64,000 nucleotides of DNA from CBDFNC01 sp965249895 (GTDB lineage Bacteria > Pseudomonadota > Gammaproteobacteria > Enterobacterales > CBDFNC01): the NCBI GenBank assembly GCA_965249895.1, contig CBDFNC010000005.1:1426001-1490000 (forward strand), read 5' to 3'. A model generated the notes under the pieces. The model made no database searches. It saw nothing but the letters and a program-made list of their open reading frames with translations, and had not been told where the DNA came from. Position 1 is the stretch's first letter, and each line of letters opens with the position of its first letter. This document shows positions 45,122 to 54,744 of the stretch, piece after piece. The position numbers and the translations under genes are program-made.

Positions 45122-46015
45122 ATGTCTACATTTGAAAAGCAACTTAATAAGATTAATACACAAGATGGGTTTATTGCTGCACTGGATCAGAGTGGCGGCA
45201 GTACTCCAAAAGCACTCAAAGCTTACGGGGTAAATGAAGACGCCTACAGTAACGATGAAGATATGTTCGCACTGGTTCATAAAATGCGCTCACGTATCAT
45301 CACCAGCCCTGCATTCAACGGCGACCGAGTAATCGGTGCAATCTTGTTTGAAAATACCTTAGATCGCGAAATAGAGGGGAAAGCATCTTCCCTTTACCTC
45401 TGGGAAGAAAAAAACGTAGTTCCTTTGCTTAAAGTTGACAAAGGCCTTGAAGATGAAGAAAACGGCGTGCAATTAATGAAACCTATTGCCGGGCTTGATG
45501 CACTGCTGAAAAAAGCCAAGGCAAAAGATGTCTTTGGCACAAAAATGCGTTCAGTCGTTAAACTTGCTAATTCACAAGGTGTGGCACAGCTCGTCGAGCA
45601 ACAGTTTGAAGTTGGTAAACAAATTTCTGCAGCTGGTCTTGTGCCAATCATTGAGCCAGAAGTTGACATTAACAGCCCGGAAAAAGGCGCTGCGGAAGTT
45701 CTTCTTAAAGCTCAGTTACTGGAGCAGCTGGACAAACTCGACCGTGATGAGCTAGTAATGCTGAAATTGTCACTTCCCGAGGAGCCGAACTTTTATCAAG
45801 AGTGCATAGCACACCCCAACGTGGTCAAAGTTGTCGCCTTATCTGGCGGTTTCCCGATAGAAGAAGCTAACCGTCGTTTAGCAGCAAACAAGGGGGTCAT
45901 TGCAAGCTTCTCGCGAGTATTGACTGACAACTTGTTTGCAGATCAAGCGGATAATGACTTCAATACAGCACTGGCGGCAACGATTGAGCCAATCTACGAG
46001 GCATCCAGAACTTAA
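45122..46015 (+). CDS. fda: Fructose-bisphosphate aldolase, class I
   Basis: 297 residues from ATG 45122; the in-frame codons before it do not look like family sequence. It starts MSTFEKQLNKINTQDGFIAA with the class I bacterial signature ALDQSGGSTPKALKAYG, then RIITSPAFNGDRVIGAILFE, LVPIIEPEVDINSPEK, VMLKLSLPEEPNFY (Schiff-base region) and KVVALSGGFPIEEANRRL. It cleaves fructose 1,6-bisphosphate in glycolysis without metal. It stands alone, with a hairpin after it. Confidence 0.93.
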   Translation: MSTFEKQLNKINTQDGFIAALDQSGGSTPKALKAYGVNEDAYSNDEDMFALVHKMRSRIITSPAFNGDRVIGAILFENTLDREIEGKASSLYLWEEKNVVPLLKVDKGLEDEENGVQLMKPIAGLDALLKKAKAKDVFGTKMRSVVKLANSQGVAQLVEQQFEVGKQISAAGLVPIIEPEVDINSPEKGAAEVLLKAQLLEQLDKLDRDELVMLKLSLPEEPNFYQECIAHPNVVKVVALSGGFPIEEANRRLAANKGVIASFSRVLTDNLFADQADNDFNTALAATIEPIYEASRT

Positions 46016-46027
46016 AGCCGCAAAGAT

Positions 46028-46057
46028 GCTGGAGCGAGGAAGTTGCCTCGTTCTAGC
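46028..46057 (+). terminator. Hairpin after the aldolase gene
   Basis: GCTGGAGCGAGG, loop AAGTTG, CCTCGTTCTAGC: a 12-bp stem with two G-T or mismatch positions, 12 nt after the stop codon. No T run follows, so it may be a terminator or a processing hairpin. Confidence 0.5.
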
Positions 46058-46445
46058 ATTCATAGTTTCCGAATAATATAGATACTCTATCCGAAGTTTT
46101 TGCTAGAAGCTTACGAGTGAAACCTGGCTAAACGTTCTCTGGTGAACTCTTCAAGAATTAAAGCTACATCGACAAGCTCAATAATGAGTAGGTTTATAAA
46201 GCTAATATCCATCCTGAAACATTATTTTGCCATTTTCTCGTAGGCGGTGGTCCGACACTCGGCCCAGCGGCTTTACCGCGACCTCGGTGTTCGCTAAAAG
46301 ACACTGAACATTTTATAGCTTGCTACCCCACCCCGTAAAAACTAAAAATCATCCTGATACGGGGAAGCAAATTCTCTTTCGGGGAGGAATTCATTTACAC
46401 CGCCTTAATATAGTCACCAACCGTTGAACTTTAACTCTACCTGGA
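46058..46445. other. Intergenic region before the TonB receptor
   Basis: 388 bp. It must hold the receptor promoter. I see no convincing Fur box or riboswitch. A G+C-rich patch with local pairing lies at 46240-46305. Confidence 0.4.
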
Positions 46446-48668
46446 ATGACTATGACAAGGAATTTTGCTAACAGGACTCGTTATAATAGGAAAACTAACT
46501 ATAACTTGTCGACACCCGGATCTATTTCACCTCTTATAAAACACCTGTTTGACAAAGTACCTGTTAACTCACAGCAATCGTTAGTTAAATCGGCCCTGCT
46601 TCTGTCTTGCCTGACCGCATTACCGGCCATTGCTAGCGAAACCACTTCAACGTCCTCAGATCAGCTCGATGTGATCACTGTGACTGCAGAGAAAAGAGCC
46701 AGCAATATACTCGACGTACCTTCGAGTATTACTGCACTCACGGCTGACGAACTGCAAGATGCTGAAATCGTGTCGATCACTGAGTTATCGCACCAGGTTC
46801 CCAACCTTCATATATTTACCTGGGGAGGCCGAAGAGACTCCAATGTGTTTATTCGGGGTATTGGGCCTGGCTTGTTTACCGAGCCAACCGTAGGTTTCTA
46901 CGTTGACGGCGTTAATTACACTAGCGGCGGTATGTTTGACATGGATTTACTCGACATAGAGCGGGTTGAAGTACTTCGCGGGCCACAAGGCACCTTATAC
47001 GGTGGTAACTCTTTAGCTGGAATTATTAATATTACCACTAAAAAACCCGGAGATTACCTGGAAGGAAAAGCGTCGTTATCGGCAGATAGCCTTTCGCGGC
47101 GTAAATTCTCCGGCACATTTAATACTCCGATAATTGAAGACCAGCTCAGTTTAAGCCTGGCTTTATCGGCGTTGCAGTCCGATGGGCATATCCAAAATAT
47201 CTACCTTAATGAAAAAGCAGATGAGCGCGAAGACATTACCGGCAGGCTTAAGCTACGCTGGTTGCCAACTGAAAACCTGGAGACATTACTAACACTGGAT
47301 TTAGAGCATTTTCGGGGCGGCTCATACGCCATGGGGCCAGCGGCAGAAATTGAAGCTAATCCGGATCAGGTAAATCACGATTTCAAAGGGGTTGATGACA
47401 GAGACTCTCTGGGGGCGTCTTTAGTGGTGAATTGGTCTGGCGAAACCGTAGACTTCACCTCGGTTAGTGGCTGGCGAGACTGGCGAAACATCAACACTGC
47501 CGATCAAGATGGTGGCTCAAACCCACAATTTGTGAATCATAGTAAATCTGATGAAAAGCAGTGGCAAATATCACAAGAACTAAGGTTAGCGTCAAATTCT
47601 GCGGACAGGTTCCATTGGTTAACCGGCCTTTATGGTTATCAAAGCAAACAACAGAATCACAGCGCCAATATCATGGATTACACTATTTACGGATATGGCG
47701 GACCTTATACAAATATCAGTACCCCCGTCAAAGAAAATTCCGGTTATGCTGCGTTTGGTCAACTCGATACGGAAATCACCGACCAATTAACCCTGACCCT
47801 GGGGCTGCGCTGGGATCATGAAAAGAGAAATGTCGACACCACCTTAGACAATGAATTTGGCGCCAGTGGCCGGATTGTGGATCAAAAGAGTTTTAACGAG
47901 TTGCTCCCTAAAATATCACTGGCATATCGAACTGCTCAGGATGATCTGATTTATGCAACTGCCGCGAAAGGATATCGGGCAGGCGGATTTGATATCCTTT
48001 ACCCCGACCTGTCTAACCCATCTTACGATTCCGAGTCCAGCATCAACTACGAGCTTGGTTATAAAGCCACTTTTCTCGACAACAGGCTCTCACTGAGTGC
48101 CGCTGCATTTATCATTGATATAAAAGATCAGCAGGTGCAACAGCTGGTACCCGGAGGCTTAATCGTCACCGACAATGCAGGTAAAAGCCGCAGTCAGGGG
48201 CTGGAGCTAGAGACAAGGTTTGTTCCTGCACAAGGCTGGATAGTGTCCATGGGGGGCGGCTATACAGATGCGGAATATAAGGATTATAAAAACCAGGTTC
48301 AAAATGGTAACACATTGACGCCAGTAGATTACTCGGGTAACAAGATGCCCTTTGCGCCTGAGTTTACCGCCAATGTCTCGGTACAAAACAGGCAACCTAT
48401 CACTGATTCGTTAAACCTGTTCACCCGAATTGACGGGCAATATATTGGAGAACACTATTTTGATGCACCAAATAAATTTCGACAAGATCCCTATAACCTG
48501 GTCAACCTGAAGCTGGGAGTAGAGTCAGAATCCTGGGATGCTTATATCTGGATGAAGAACGCCCTCGATGACTATTACTCAAAAGTCACCTTTGATATGG
48601 GCGCCGGAGTCACCTCTGAAGCCGGTGACCCGCGTTCATTTGGGGTTACGGTCAACGCTCGATTTTAA
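46446..48668 (+). CDS. TonB-dependent outer-membrane receptor, siderophore type
   Basis: 740 residues. The N-terminus is long, with the hydrophobic export segment SALLLSCLTALPAIAS at about 49-64. A TonB box (DVITVTAEKR) follows, then the plug domain with VFIRGIGPGLFTEPTVGFYVDG and the signature DIERVEVLRGPQGTLYGGNS, and a 22-strand barrel ending in VTVNARF with terminal Phe. It imports a ferric siderophore or similar chelate using TonB energy. The location beside an AraC regulator and a FecBCDE-type ABC importer supports this. The real start may be a later ATG or the extended N-terminus may be genuine. Confidence 0.9.
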   Translation: MTMTRNFANRTRYNRKTNYNLSTPGSISPLIKHLFDKVPVNSQQSLVKSALLLSCLTALPAIASETTSTSSDQLDVITVTAEKRASNILDVPSSITALTADELQDAEIVSITELSHQVPNLHIFTWGGRRDSNVFIRGIGPGLFTEPTVGFYVDGVNYTSGGMFDMDLLDIERVEVLRGPQGTLYGGNSLAGIINITTKKPGDYLEGKASLSADSLSRRKFSGTFNTPIIEDQLSLSLALSALQSDGHIQNIYLNEKADEREDITGRLKLRWLPTENLETLLTLDLEHFRGGSYAMGPAAEIEANPDQVNHDFKGVDDRDSLGASLVVNWSGETVDFTSVSGWRDWRNINTADQDGGSNPQFVNHSKSDEKQWQISQELRLASNSADRFHWLTGLYGYQSKQQNHSANIMDYTIYGYGGPYTNISTPVKENSGYAAFGQLDTEITDQLTLTLGLRWDHEKRNVDTTLDNEFGASGRIVDQKSFNELLPKISLAYRTAQDDLIYATAAKGYRAGGFDILYPDLSNPSYDSESSINYELGYKATFLDNRLSLSAAAFIIDIKDQQVQQLVPGGLIVTDNAGKSRSQGLELETRFVPAQGWIVSMGGGYTDAEYKDYKNQVQNGNTLTPVDYSGNKMPFAPEFTANVSVQNRQPITDSLNLFTRIDGQYIGEHYFDAPNKFRQDPYNLVNLKLGVESESWDAYIWMKNALDDYYSKVTFDMGAGVTSEAGDPRSFGVTVNARF

Positions 48669-48787
48669 CAAAAAAGCTCAGGGAGCATGATATTCCAAAC
48701 ATGAATAATCCCACCAGGTGTGCGATATACTGCATACCTGACTTATATTTCACCCTGTGATGTTCTGCTGCGAACACTTGCCAATAC

Positions 48788-48807
48788 AAATAATAAGCAT
48801 TACCATT
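48788..48807. promoter_or_regulatory. Possible Fur-box-like sequence
   Basis: AATAATAAGCATTACCATT matches 11 of 19 positions of the Fur consensus. It lies about 35 bp upstream of the AraC regulator start in an iron-uptake locus. The match is weak and the call rests on context. Confidence 0.25.
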
Positions 48808-48840
48808 GTGGCATTGTTGATTACTTGACCATTATATTAT

Positions 48841-49746
48841 ATGTGCGCTTCAACCTCTCCTTTGTTGCCTGCCTCAGACAATGCCATGCAACAAGCCCTT
48901 CAAGCAGACCCAAACTATGTGGAACTTCAACCAGGGTTTTCAGTTTGTCTAACAACACCTGACAGTCTGGACTCCTACTCAAACAATAAAATGTCCTTCG
49001 TCGGCGATACTAAATACATACATCTGAATTGCTTGCTGCAGGGAACATTTACCGCCAGGCTGAAAAATATCGACTTGTCATATTCCGCCGGTGATTTAAA
49101 TATGGGGTTCTCCAACGGAGAGGTGTTTCACCTTCAAACTGCCGCTAAATTCTGTAACCTCGAAATTATGGTGACGCCAGAAGCACTGAATAACCTGGCG
49201 GGAGAAGAGCTGGCCGGGCTAGATTTTAATAAAGAAATGGAATTTTTCGTAAAAAATGCCGATCCTACCCAGCGTTGCAGTGCTTCCGCCATGCAAGTTG
49301 CTAACCTGATAAAGCGAACACCAAACCAGCAATTATTACTGCACTCAGCGGCGTTAGACTTCCTGTATTGGCACCTTAAATCCTTCCAGGTTAATAACAA
49401 CACATCTATTTCGTTACGGGAACGAAAGCAATTGGAGGCCGCCAAAGAGCTTTTACTCGTGGATCTAAGCTCACCACCCACTATCGCTGAACTGGCTCTG
49501 GGAGTAGGTTTAAATCAGTGCAAACTAAAGAAAGGCTACAAAATCCTATTTGGCAGTAGTATTTATGCCCATTTTCAATATGAAAGAATGAAGCAAGCCA
49601 AACAATTATTAAAAAACAATAATGTCACCGAAACCGCCGTGACCTTGGGGTACAGCAACATTAGCCACTTTAGCTCAGCATTTCGAAAGCAATTCGGAGT
49701 GTTACCCAGAGAGGCTCGCCGAGACATACTCGAACTAGTTTCCTAA
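48841..49746 (+). CDS. AraC-family regulator of the siderophore locus
   Basis: 301 residues. The N-terminal sensing part (FSVCLTTPDSLDSYSNNKMS and on) resembles PchR/YbtA-like proteins. The C-terminal helix-turn-helix pair is PTIAELALGVGLNQCKLKKGYKILFG and VTETAVTLGYSNISHFSSAFRKQFGVLP. PchR-type regulators bind the ferric siderophore and switch on its receptor gene, here probably 46446-48668. No cognate biosynthesis genes are in the window. Confidence 0.87.
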   Translation: MCASTSPLLPASDNAMQQALQADPNYVELQPGFSVCLTTPDSLDSYSNNKMSFVGDTKYIHLNCLLQGTFTARLKNIDLSYSAGDLNMGFSNGEVFHLQTAAKFCNLEIMVTPEALNNLAGEELAGLDFNKEMEFFVKNADPTQRCSASAMQVANLIKRTPNQQLLLHSAALDFLYWHLKSFQVNNNTSISLRERKQLEAAKELLLVDLSSPPTIAELALGVGLNQCKLKKGYKILFGSSIYAHFQYERMKQAKQLLKNNNVTETAVTLGYSNISHFSSAFRKQFGVLPREARRDILELVS

Positions 49747-49939
49747 GCCGCTAAAACACGAGACAACCTGTCCTGGCAGTGCCGGATCAGATTTTTATTC
49801 CGCATCAGGGGGTTTTCTATCCGTTTCGAGTAGTCGATGCCCTCACTTTTCAATAAGTTATACCTCTTATCGGTTCCCTCTACTCGAAGGAATAACGACT
49901 CACTGCCCTGTCAAAAGCAGGACGCTTAAGGAGAACATA

Positions 49940-50893
49940 GTGCGTAAACTAGCTTTATTGTTTTTGTTTGCCATCCAGTTAAGCCCGGTAGCCCTAGCCA
50001 GCTCCTTTCCCGTCACAGTCAAAGATGACCGTGACAAAAGCGTCATTTTTGATAAAAAGCCTGATTCGGTTGCCGCTATCTCTGTGTTTGGCGCCGACTT
50101 AATGTCTGCGTTGGGTAGGCAGGCCGTAGGGGTATCCACCTTAAATCAAAAGCAGTCAGCTTTCCTGGGTGAGCAGGTAAAAGAGATGACCAATTTAGGG
50201 GAAGTACATGAAACCAATATGGAGCTGCTCACCGAAATCGACCCTGATCTCATCATAGGCATTCGTACATACACTGAACCCTTCGAAGAAAAGTTTGAAG
50301 AGATAGGTAAATTCCTCGCTTACGATATGGTGAATTATCAGGACTCTATTCGCGCCATTCTCTCTGCATCGAGTGCATTAGGAGAGTTGGAAAAAGGACA
50401 GGCGCTTAACGCTGAGTTTGCCCACTTACTAACGGAGCATAATGCTAAGGCTCCCGGCGATATAAGTGCCATTTTTCTCTGGCATTGGGCGGACGTACCT
50501 TATGCCTTTTACGATCATCACTTCACCATAGAAATGATGAAACAGCTTAAGGTAAGCAACATATTGGGGGCCAGCCCAACCCCGCAGCTTAAAGTCCCGG
50601 ATGCAACGCCTATCTCCATGGAAACGCTACTTAAGCTGGATCCCGATGTAATTATTTCATTTAAAGGAGATAACGGGCCGATCCAAAATCATCCGGTATG
50701 GCATCGGCTCAAGGCCGTTAAAAACAACCGCGCCTATCGTGTCAACGATCAATATGTGATTCCCCATGGCCCTATTGCACGAAGTATGGTTCTAAGGGAA
50801 TTGGCTAATCTGTTTTATCCAGACATTTTTCCTCAACCGGTGGACATCCCCAAGTCAGCCCGAGCTAAAACCACGGCTTTTAGTGAAGACTAA
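49940..50893 (+). CDS. Iron-siderophore periplasmic binding protein
   Basis: 317 residues. Signal peptide RKLALLFLFAIQLSPVALAS, then FPVTVKDDRDKSVIFDKKPD and the binding-protein pattern VAAISVFGADLMSALG, LTEIDPDLIIGIRTYTEPF, DPDVIISFKGDNGP and WHRLKAVKNNRAYRVND (FecB/FepB type, PF01497). It carries the chelate from the receptor to the permease. First gene of the import operon; the permease follows 21 nt after its stop. Confidence 0.92.
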   Translation: MRKLALLFLFAIQLSPVALASSFPVTVKDDRDKSVIFDKKPDSVAAISVFGADLMSALGRQAVGVSTLNQKQSAFLGEQVKEMTNLGEVHETNMELLTEIDPDLIIGIRTYTEPFEEKFEEIGKFLAYDMVNYQDSIRAILSASSALGELEKGQALNAEFAHLLTEHNAKAPGDISAIFLWHWADVPYAFYDHHFTIEMMKQLKVSNILGASPTPQLKVPDATPISMETLLKLDPDVIISFKGDNGPIQNHPVWHRLKAVKNNRAYRVNDQYVIPHGPIARSMVLRELANLFYPDIFPQPVDIPKSARAKTTAFSED

Positions 50894-50914
50894 GGGACCT
50901 CGACGGACACTATA

Positions 50915-51949
50915 ATGCTAACTGCAAATAAAGTATCCACTGATTTACCGGCCGCGACCAAACAGTCTTCCAAGGTGCGAGTTATATACATCACACTCGG
51001 CTGTTTTATGATTCTACTGCTGGCTGGAGTCATCTCCTTGGGTATGGGTGATATGAAAATCTCAGCCACTAATGTCGTTCAGTCACTAATAACAGATTCT
51101 GATACTAATCAGAACTTTGTTATTTGGGAGTTAAGAATGCCTCGCTATGTACTCGGCCTACTCGTAGGCGCCTCCCTTGGCATGGCAGGGACTATTGTGC
51201 AGTCAATTACCCGCAATCCCCTGGGATCTCCAAGTCTATTGGGGGTTACTTCAGGCGCAGCCTTTGCCATTGTTGCGAGTTTTGTTTTATTTGACTTCAC
51301 TACGTCCGACCGTTTGATGTTTGGTACTGCCGGAGGGTTTTTCGCGGCATTACTGACGTTTTCCATCGCCTGGAAAACACATCTAAACCCACTTCACCTT
51401 ACCCTGGCTGGCATTAGCATAGGCATATTTTTTTCTGCCGGAATTACCCTTCTGCTGATTGCTTCCCACACGGAGGCAAATGGTATTTATTATTGGCTGA
51501 CGGGCAGCCTGGCAAACCGTACTTGGCAACATGTTGATCAGCTTTACCTTTTTGCCCTCTCAGGCCTGCTGATGGGTAGCTGTTGTTCACAGCAGCTGAA
51601 CTTACTCCGCCTTGACGATAACATCAGTCGGTCGTTAGGTTTACAAGTTCACAAATGGCGCTTGGTACTCGGGATAATTGCCGTAACACTCACTTCAGCC
51701 ACAGTAGCCGTAGCCGGGCCTGTCGCCTTTATCGGCTTAATTGCGCCACATATTGCCCGCTTTAGCCTAGGTGGCACTCCAGCCGCCATGGAGCATAAAG
51801 TATTACTCCCTCTTTCCGCCTTAATTGGCGCCACACTTATCGCAGTGGCTGACCTACTGGCTAAAGTACAGGAAGTCCCGGTGGGCATTCTCTGCATCCT
51901 TCTGGGCGGACCACTTTTTGTACACCTAATTAGAAAGCAAACCCATTGA
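50915..51949 (+). CDS. Siderophore ABC transporter permease (FecCD type)
   Basis: 344 residues with about nine or ten membrane segments. Family motifs: WELRMPRYVLGLLVGASLGM, SITRNPLGSPSLLGVTSGAAF, GLQVHKWRLVLGIIAVTLTS and VAGPVAFIGLIAPHIARF (coupling helix region). It forms the membrane channel with the next permease. One base separates its stop from the next start. Confidence 0.93.
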   Translation: MLTANKVSTDLPAATKQSSKVRVIYITLGCFMILLLAGVISLGMGDMKISATNVVQSLITDSDTNQNFVIWELRMPRYVLGLLVGASLGMAGTIVQSITRNPLGSPSLLGVTSGAAFAIVASFVLFDFTTSDRLMFGTAGGFFAALLTFSIAWKTHLNPLHLTLAGISIGIFFSAGITLLLIASHTEANGIYYWLTGSLANRTWQHVDQLYLFALSGLLMGSCCSQQLNLLRLDDNISRSLGLQVHKWRLVLGIIAVTLTSATVAVAGPVAFIGLIAPHIARFSLGGTPAAMEHKVLLPLSALIGATLIAVADLLAKVQEVPVGILCILLGGPLFVHLIRKQTH

Positions 51950-51950
51950 G

Positions 51951-53054
51951 ATGAAAGTACTGTTACTGCGCAAACTCAAAACAGCCGAGATCGGACTAAA
52001 AACCAGCGCCCTGGAAACCCGCCAATGGCGCCGTTTTGTCCGCATAAATACCTTGACCATACTCATTCTTCTGGCGCTAATCCTAGCCTCATTATTGCTT
52101 GGTCCCGCCAGCCTAACAGCTCAAGACGTCTATAGCGGACTGTTTAGCCAGTCCACTGGAACAACAGAATATGACATCTTGTGGAATCTCAGATTGCCAA
52201 GAACCCTGCTTGCAGTGTTAATCGGCGCGCATTTTGCCCTTGCCGGCCTCATTCTTCAGGTGGTGATCCGCAACCCCATCGCCGATCCCAGCGTTATAGG
52301 CATCTCCAGCGGCGCCAGCCTGGCCATCGTCATATTTTTATTACTGATGGACTACGTTAATGACATCTTGCTGAACTACTGCGCTTGCGGACTATCTTTA
52401 TCCTGGCTCCCCATTGCGGCCTTTATCGGTGGTTTATTAACTGCTGTATTTGTTTTAAGCATGTCCTGGCAAGCAGGGATCAGCCCGGCAAAGCTGGCTC
52501 TTAATGGCGTCGCCGTCGGCGCAGTGTTAAACGCGGCGGTGATGTGGATTGTGGTGGTTTGGGGAGGAGGCCGAACAGAAACCACTATATTGTGGTTAGC
52601 TGGCAGCCTTTATGCCCGAGATTTCACTCATATCGCGATGATCTTACCCTGGACACTGGCTGGTTTGTTTGCATTGCTTACCCTGCTCCGCCCTTTGTCT
52701 CTACTCAGGTTTAACGATGATCTGGCAAATTCCCTCGGGCTTAACCTGCACTTTTGGCGAATTTTTTCCATTATAGTCGCAGTGACCCTTGCTTCCAGCG
52801 CCATTGCCGTCGCGGGCCCCGTCGGATTTGTTGGCTTAGTGATCCCCCACCTCGCCCGCCTATTGGTAGGGAGTCAAATCAGATACTTGGCGCTGACCAG
52901 CCTAACCACAGGAGCCTGCTTAACCCTGGGGGCAGACTTACTAAGCAGAATGCTGCTTATTCCCCTCGAACTGCCAGTAGGCACGCTCACCACGCTTATT
53001 GGCATCCCGATATTTTTGGTCCTGTTACAACGACAAAGCCAGGGAAGCAAATGA
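51951..53054 (+). CDS. Siderophore ABC transporter permease (FecCD type), second subunit
   Basis: 367 residues, about ten membrane segments. WNLRLPRTLLAVLIGAHFAL, IRNPIADPSVIGISSGASLA and VAGPVGFVGLVIPHLARLLV are the family motifs. The first 30 residues are basic and cytoplasmic. Its stop overlaps the ATPase start as ATGA, showing translational coupling. Confidence 0.93.
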   Translation: MKVLLLRKLKTAEIGLKTSALETRQWRRFVRINTLTILILLALILASLLLGPASLTAQDVYSGLFSQSTGTTEYDILWNLRLPRTLLAVLIGAHFALAGLILQVVIRNPIADPSVIGISSGASLAIVIFLLLMDYVNDILLNYCACGLSLSWLPIAAFIGGLLTAVFVLSMSWQAGISPAKLALNGVAVGAVLNAAVMWIVVVWGGGRTETTILWLAGSLYARDFTHIAMILPWTLAGLFALLTLLRPLSLLRFNDDLANSLGLNLHFWRIFSIIVAVTLASSAIAVAGPVGFVGLVIPHLARLLVGSQIRYLALTSLTTGACLTLGADLLSRMLLIPLELPVGTLTTLIGIPIFLVLLQRQSQGSK

Positions 53055-53863
53055 CTATTTCTGCAAAAAATGTAAACCTGGGTTATAAAGACAGCATTGT
53101 GGTTTCTAACGCTTCGATCACACTCAGAGAAAACGAGATCACTTGCCTTATCGGCCCAAATGGTTGTGGTAAATCGACCTTGTTGCGTGGTTTAAGCGGC
53201 ATAATCCCTCCCCACTCTGGCGTTATCACATTAGACAATAAAGATCTCACGCTATGGCAACGTAAGGCGCTGGCAAGAAGGGTCGCCGTATTACCACAAA
53301 ATCCAACGGCTCCCGATGATATATCCCTCTTTCAGTTAGTCTCTCACGGCCGTTATCCTTACCAAGGTTTTTTTGGTCGAGCCAGCAAAGCAGACTTTCA
53401 GGCAATAGAGTGGGCTCTGGAAGTAACAAGGATCGCGCCACTTAGCCACCGAGTCTTCAATACTTTGTCAGGGGGAGAGCGTCAATTGGGTTGGATTGCG
53501 CTCGCCCTGGCACAACAATCAGACATACTTGTGTTGGACGAACAGACCACATTTCTCGATATGGGGCACCAGTACGAAGTAATGGATTTATTGGCCAGGC
53601 TTAATCAAGAACATCAATTGACCATACTGATGGTACTCCATGATATTAATCAGGCCAGTCAATACTCCCATCGCATTCTGGCCATGTCCGAAGGAAAAAT
53701 CATCGCCGACGGTTCCCCCAGTAATGTGATATCCAAGCCACTGATCTCGAAAATGTTCGGCATTCAAACTGAAATAATCGGTCGGCATCAGGCAGGTAAA
53801 CCCTACCCTTACTGTTTACCTCAAAACAGCACAAACTCTAAGAGCAGTTATCATGGGAAATAA
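53051..53863 (+). CDS. Siderophore ABC transporter ATPase (FecE/FepC type)
   Basis: 270 residues from ATG 53051, which overlaps the permease stop by 4 nt; the longer in-frame opening upstream lies within the permease gene. Walker A is GPNGCGKSTLL, signature LSGGERQLGWIALALAQQ, Walker B ILVLDEQTTFLD, and the H-loop is VLHDINQASQY. It powers the import of the ferric chelate. Last gene of the operon. Confidence 0.94.
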   Translation: MTISAKNVNLGYKDSIVVSNASITLRENEITCLIGPNGCGKSTLLRGLSGIIPPHSGVITLDNKDLTLWQRKALARRVAVLPQNPTAPDDISLFQLVSHGRYPYQGFFGRASKADFQAIEWALEVTRIAPLSHRVFNTLSGGERQLGWIALALAQQSDILVLDEQTTFLDMGHQYEVMDLLARLNQEHQLTILMVLHDINQASQYSHRILAMSEGKIIADGSPSNVISKPLISKMFGIQTEIIGRHQAGKPYPYCLPQNSTNSKSSYHGK

Positions 53864-54008
53864 AGTAAATCGGTATCTAACAAGTCGAGGGTCCACAAGC
53901 TTTCAATCAGCAAGCAAGCCGCCCCCAATAACAAGTGTATTTTTTCAATAATTACAGTACGTTAATAATGTGGCTGTGCTGCGTGAATTTGCTAGCCATA
54001 TGCGGTAA

Positions 54009-54031
54009 AAGCCTCATAATTTGCGAGGCTT
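54009..54031. terminator. Hairpin between convergent operons
   Basis: AAGCCTC, ATAATTTGC, GAGGCTT, between the ABC operon (+) and the DsbA-like gene (-). It could end both transcripts, but the T tracts are short. Confidence 0.5.
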
Positions 54032-54076
54032 TGATTTCAGCTTATGTTTAACCGCCTAGATTTTATGCCGCCCCTA

Positions 54077-54727
54077 TTAATAGGCCTCAGCAATGGCTTC
54101 CTCTACAAGTTGTACTAACTGCTCATAACCAAAGCTGGTCAAAGGTTTACCATTAACGAAAAACTCCGGGGTAGCCCGGACATTAACTGTCTGTCCGTCT
54201 TCTATATCTTGCTGTATCGTTTTGGCAACTTTACTGCTGTTCCAATCCTCATTGAACTGCGTATGATCTAACTCCAGTGTTTTTAAACCAATCAAAGCAC
54301 TGTCTGGTTGGGAGACATGATTTTTTACCCAACGCTGTTGGTTAGCAAACAATAGCTCAACCGCTGGCCAGAATTGGCCTTGTAAATGAGCAGCCTCAAG
54401 CATTTTTACCACTTGGTCAGATCCTTGATGAAGCGGCGCGTAACGCATCATCACCTTGATCTTACCTGGATATTTCTTAATGAGATCGTTCACCAAGGGA
54501 AAATATTGACTACAGGTGCCACACGCTGGATCAAAAAATTCAACGATGGTAACTTTGGCATCCTCGGCTCCTTTGATTGGCGCACCTGTACGTTCTAATG
54601 CATGCAAATTTTCAGCAAGCATGGCCTGACCTTTCACCACCTGTTCGTTTTTAAATAGTGCTACTGCAGCCGCAAATGCCAGGCCAAGTACAACAGCTAC
54701 ACCGATAAATAGAATTTTTTTATTCAT
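54077..54727 (-). CDS. DsbA-family thiol-disulfide oxidoreductase
   Basis: 216 residues. A membrane anchor or signal (ILFIGVAVVLGLAFAAAVALF) is followed by KVTIVEFFDPACGTCSQYFP, with CGTC at about residues 74-77 as the redox active site, and VRATPEFFVNGKPLTSFGYE with the cis-proline loop. This is the BdbD/DsbA-like type that forms or shuffles disulfides in the periplasm. Its usual partner DsbB/BdbC lies broken at 55914-56533, in the same orientation. The gene itself looks complete. Confidence 0.88.
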   Translation of the reverse strand: MNKKILFIGVAVVLGLAFAAAVALFKNEQVVKGQAMLAENLHALERTGAPIKGAEDAKVTIVEFFDPACGTCSQYFPLVNDLIKKYPGKIKVMMRYAPLHQGSDQVVKMLEAAHLQGQFWPAVELLFANQQRWVKNHVSQPDSALIGLKTLELDHTQFNEDWNSSKVAKTIQQDIEDGQTVNVRATPEFFVNGKPLTSFGYEQLVQLVEEAIAEAY

Positions 54728-54744
54728 GGTAATTCCGAGTAAAG

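Noticed and set aside
46240..46305. Riboswitch upstream of the TonB receptor
   Set aside because: Local G+C-rich pairing is visible, but no cobalamin box or other conserved aptamer motif could be found.
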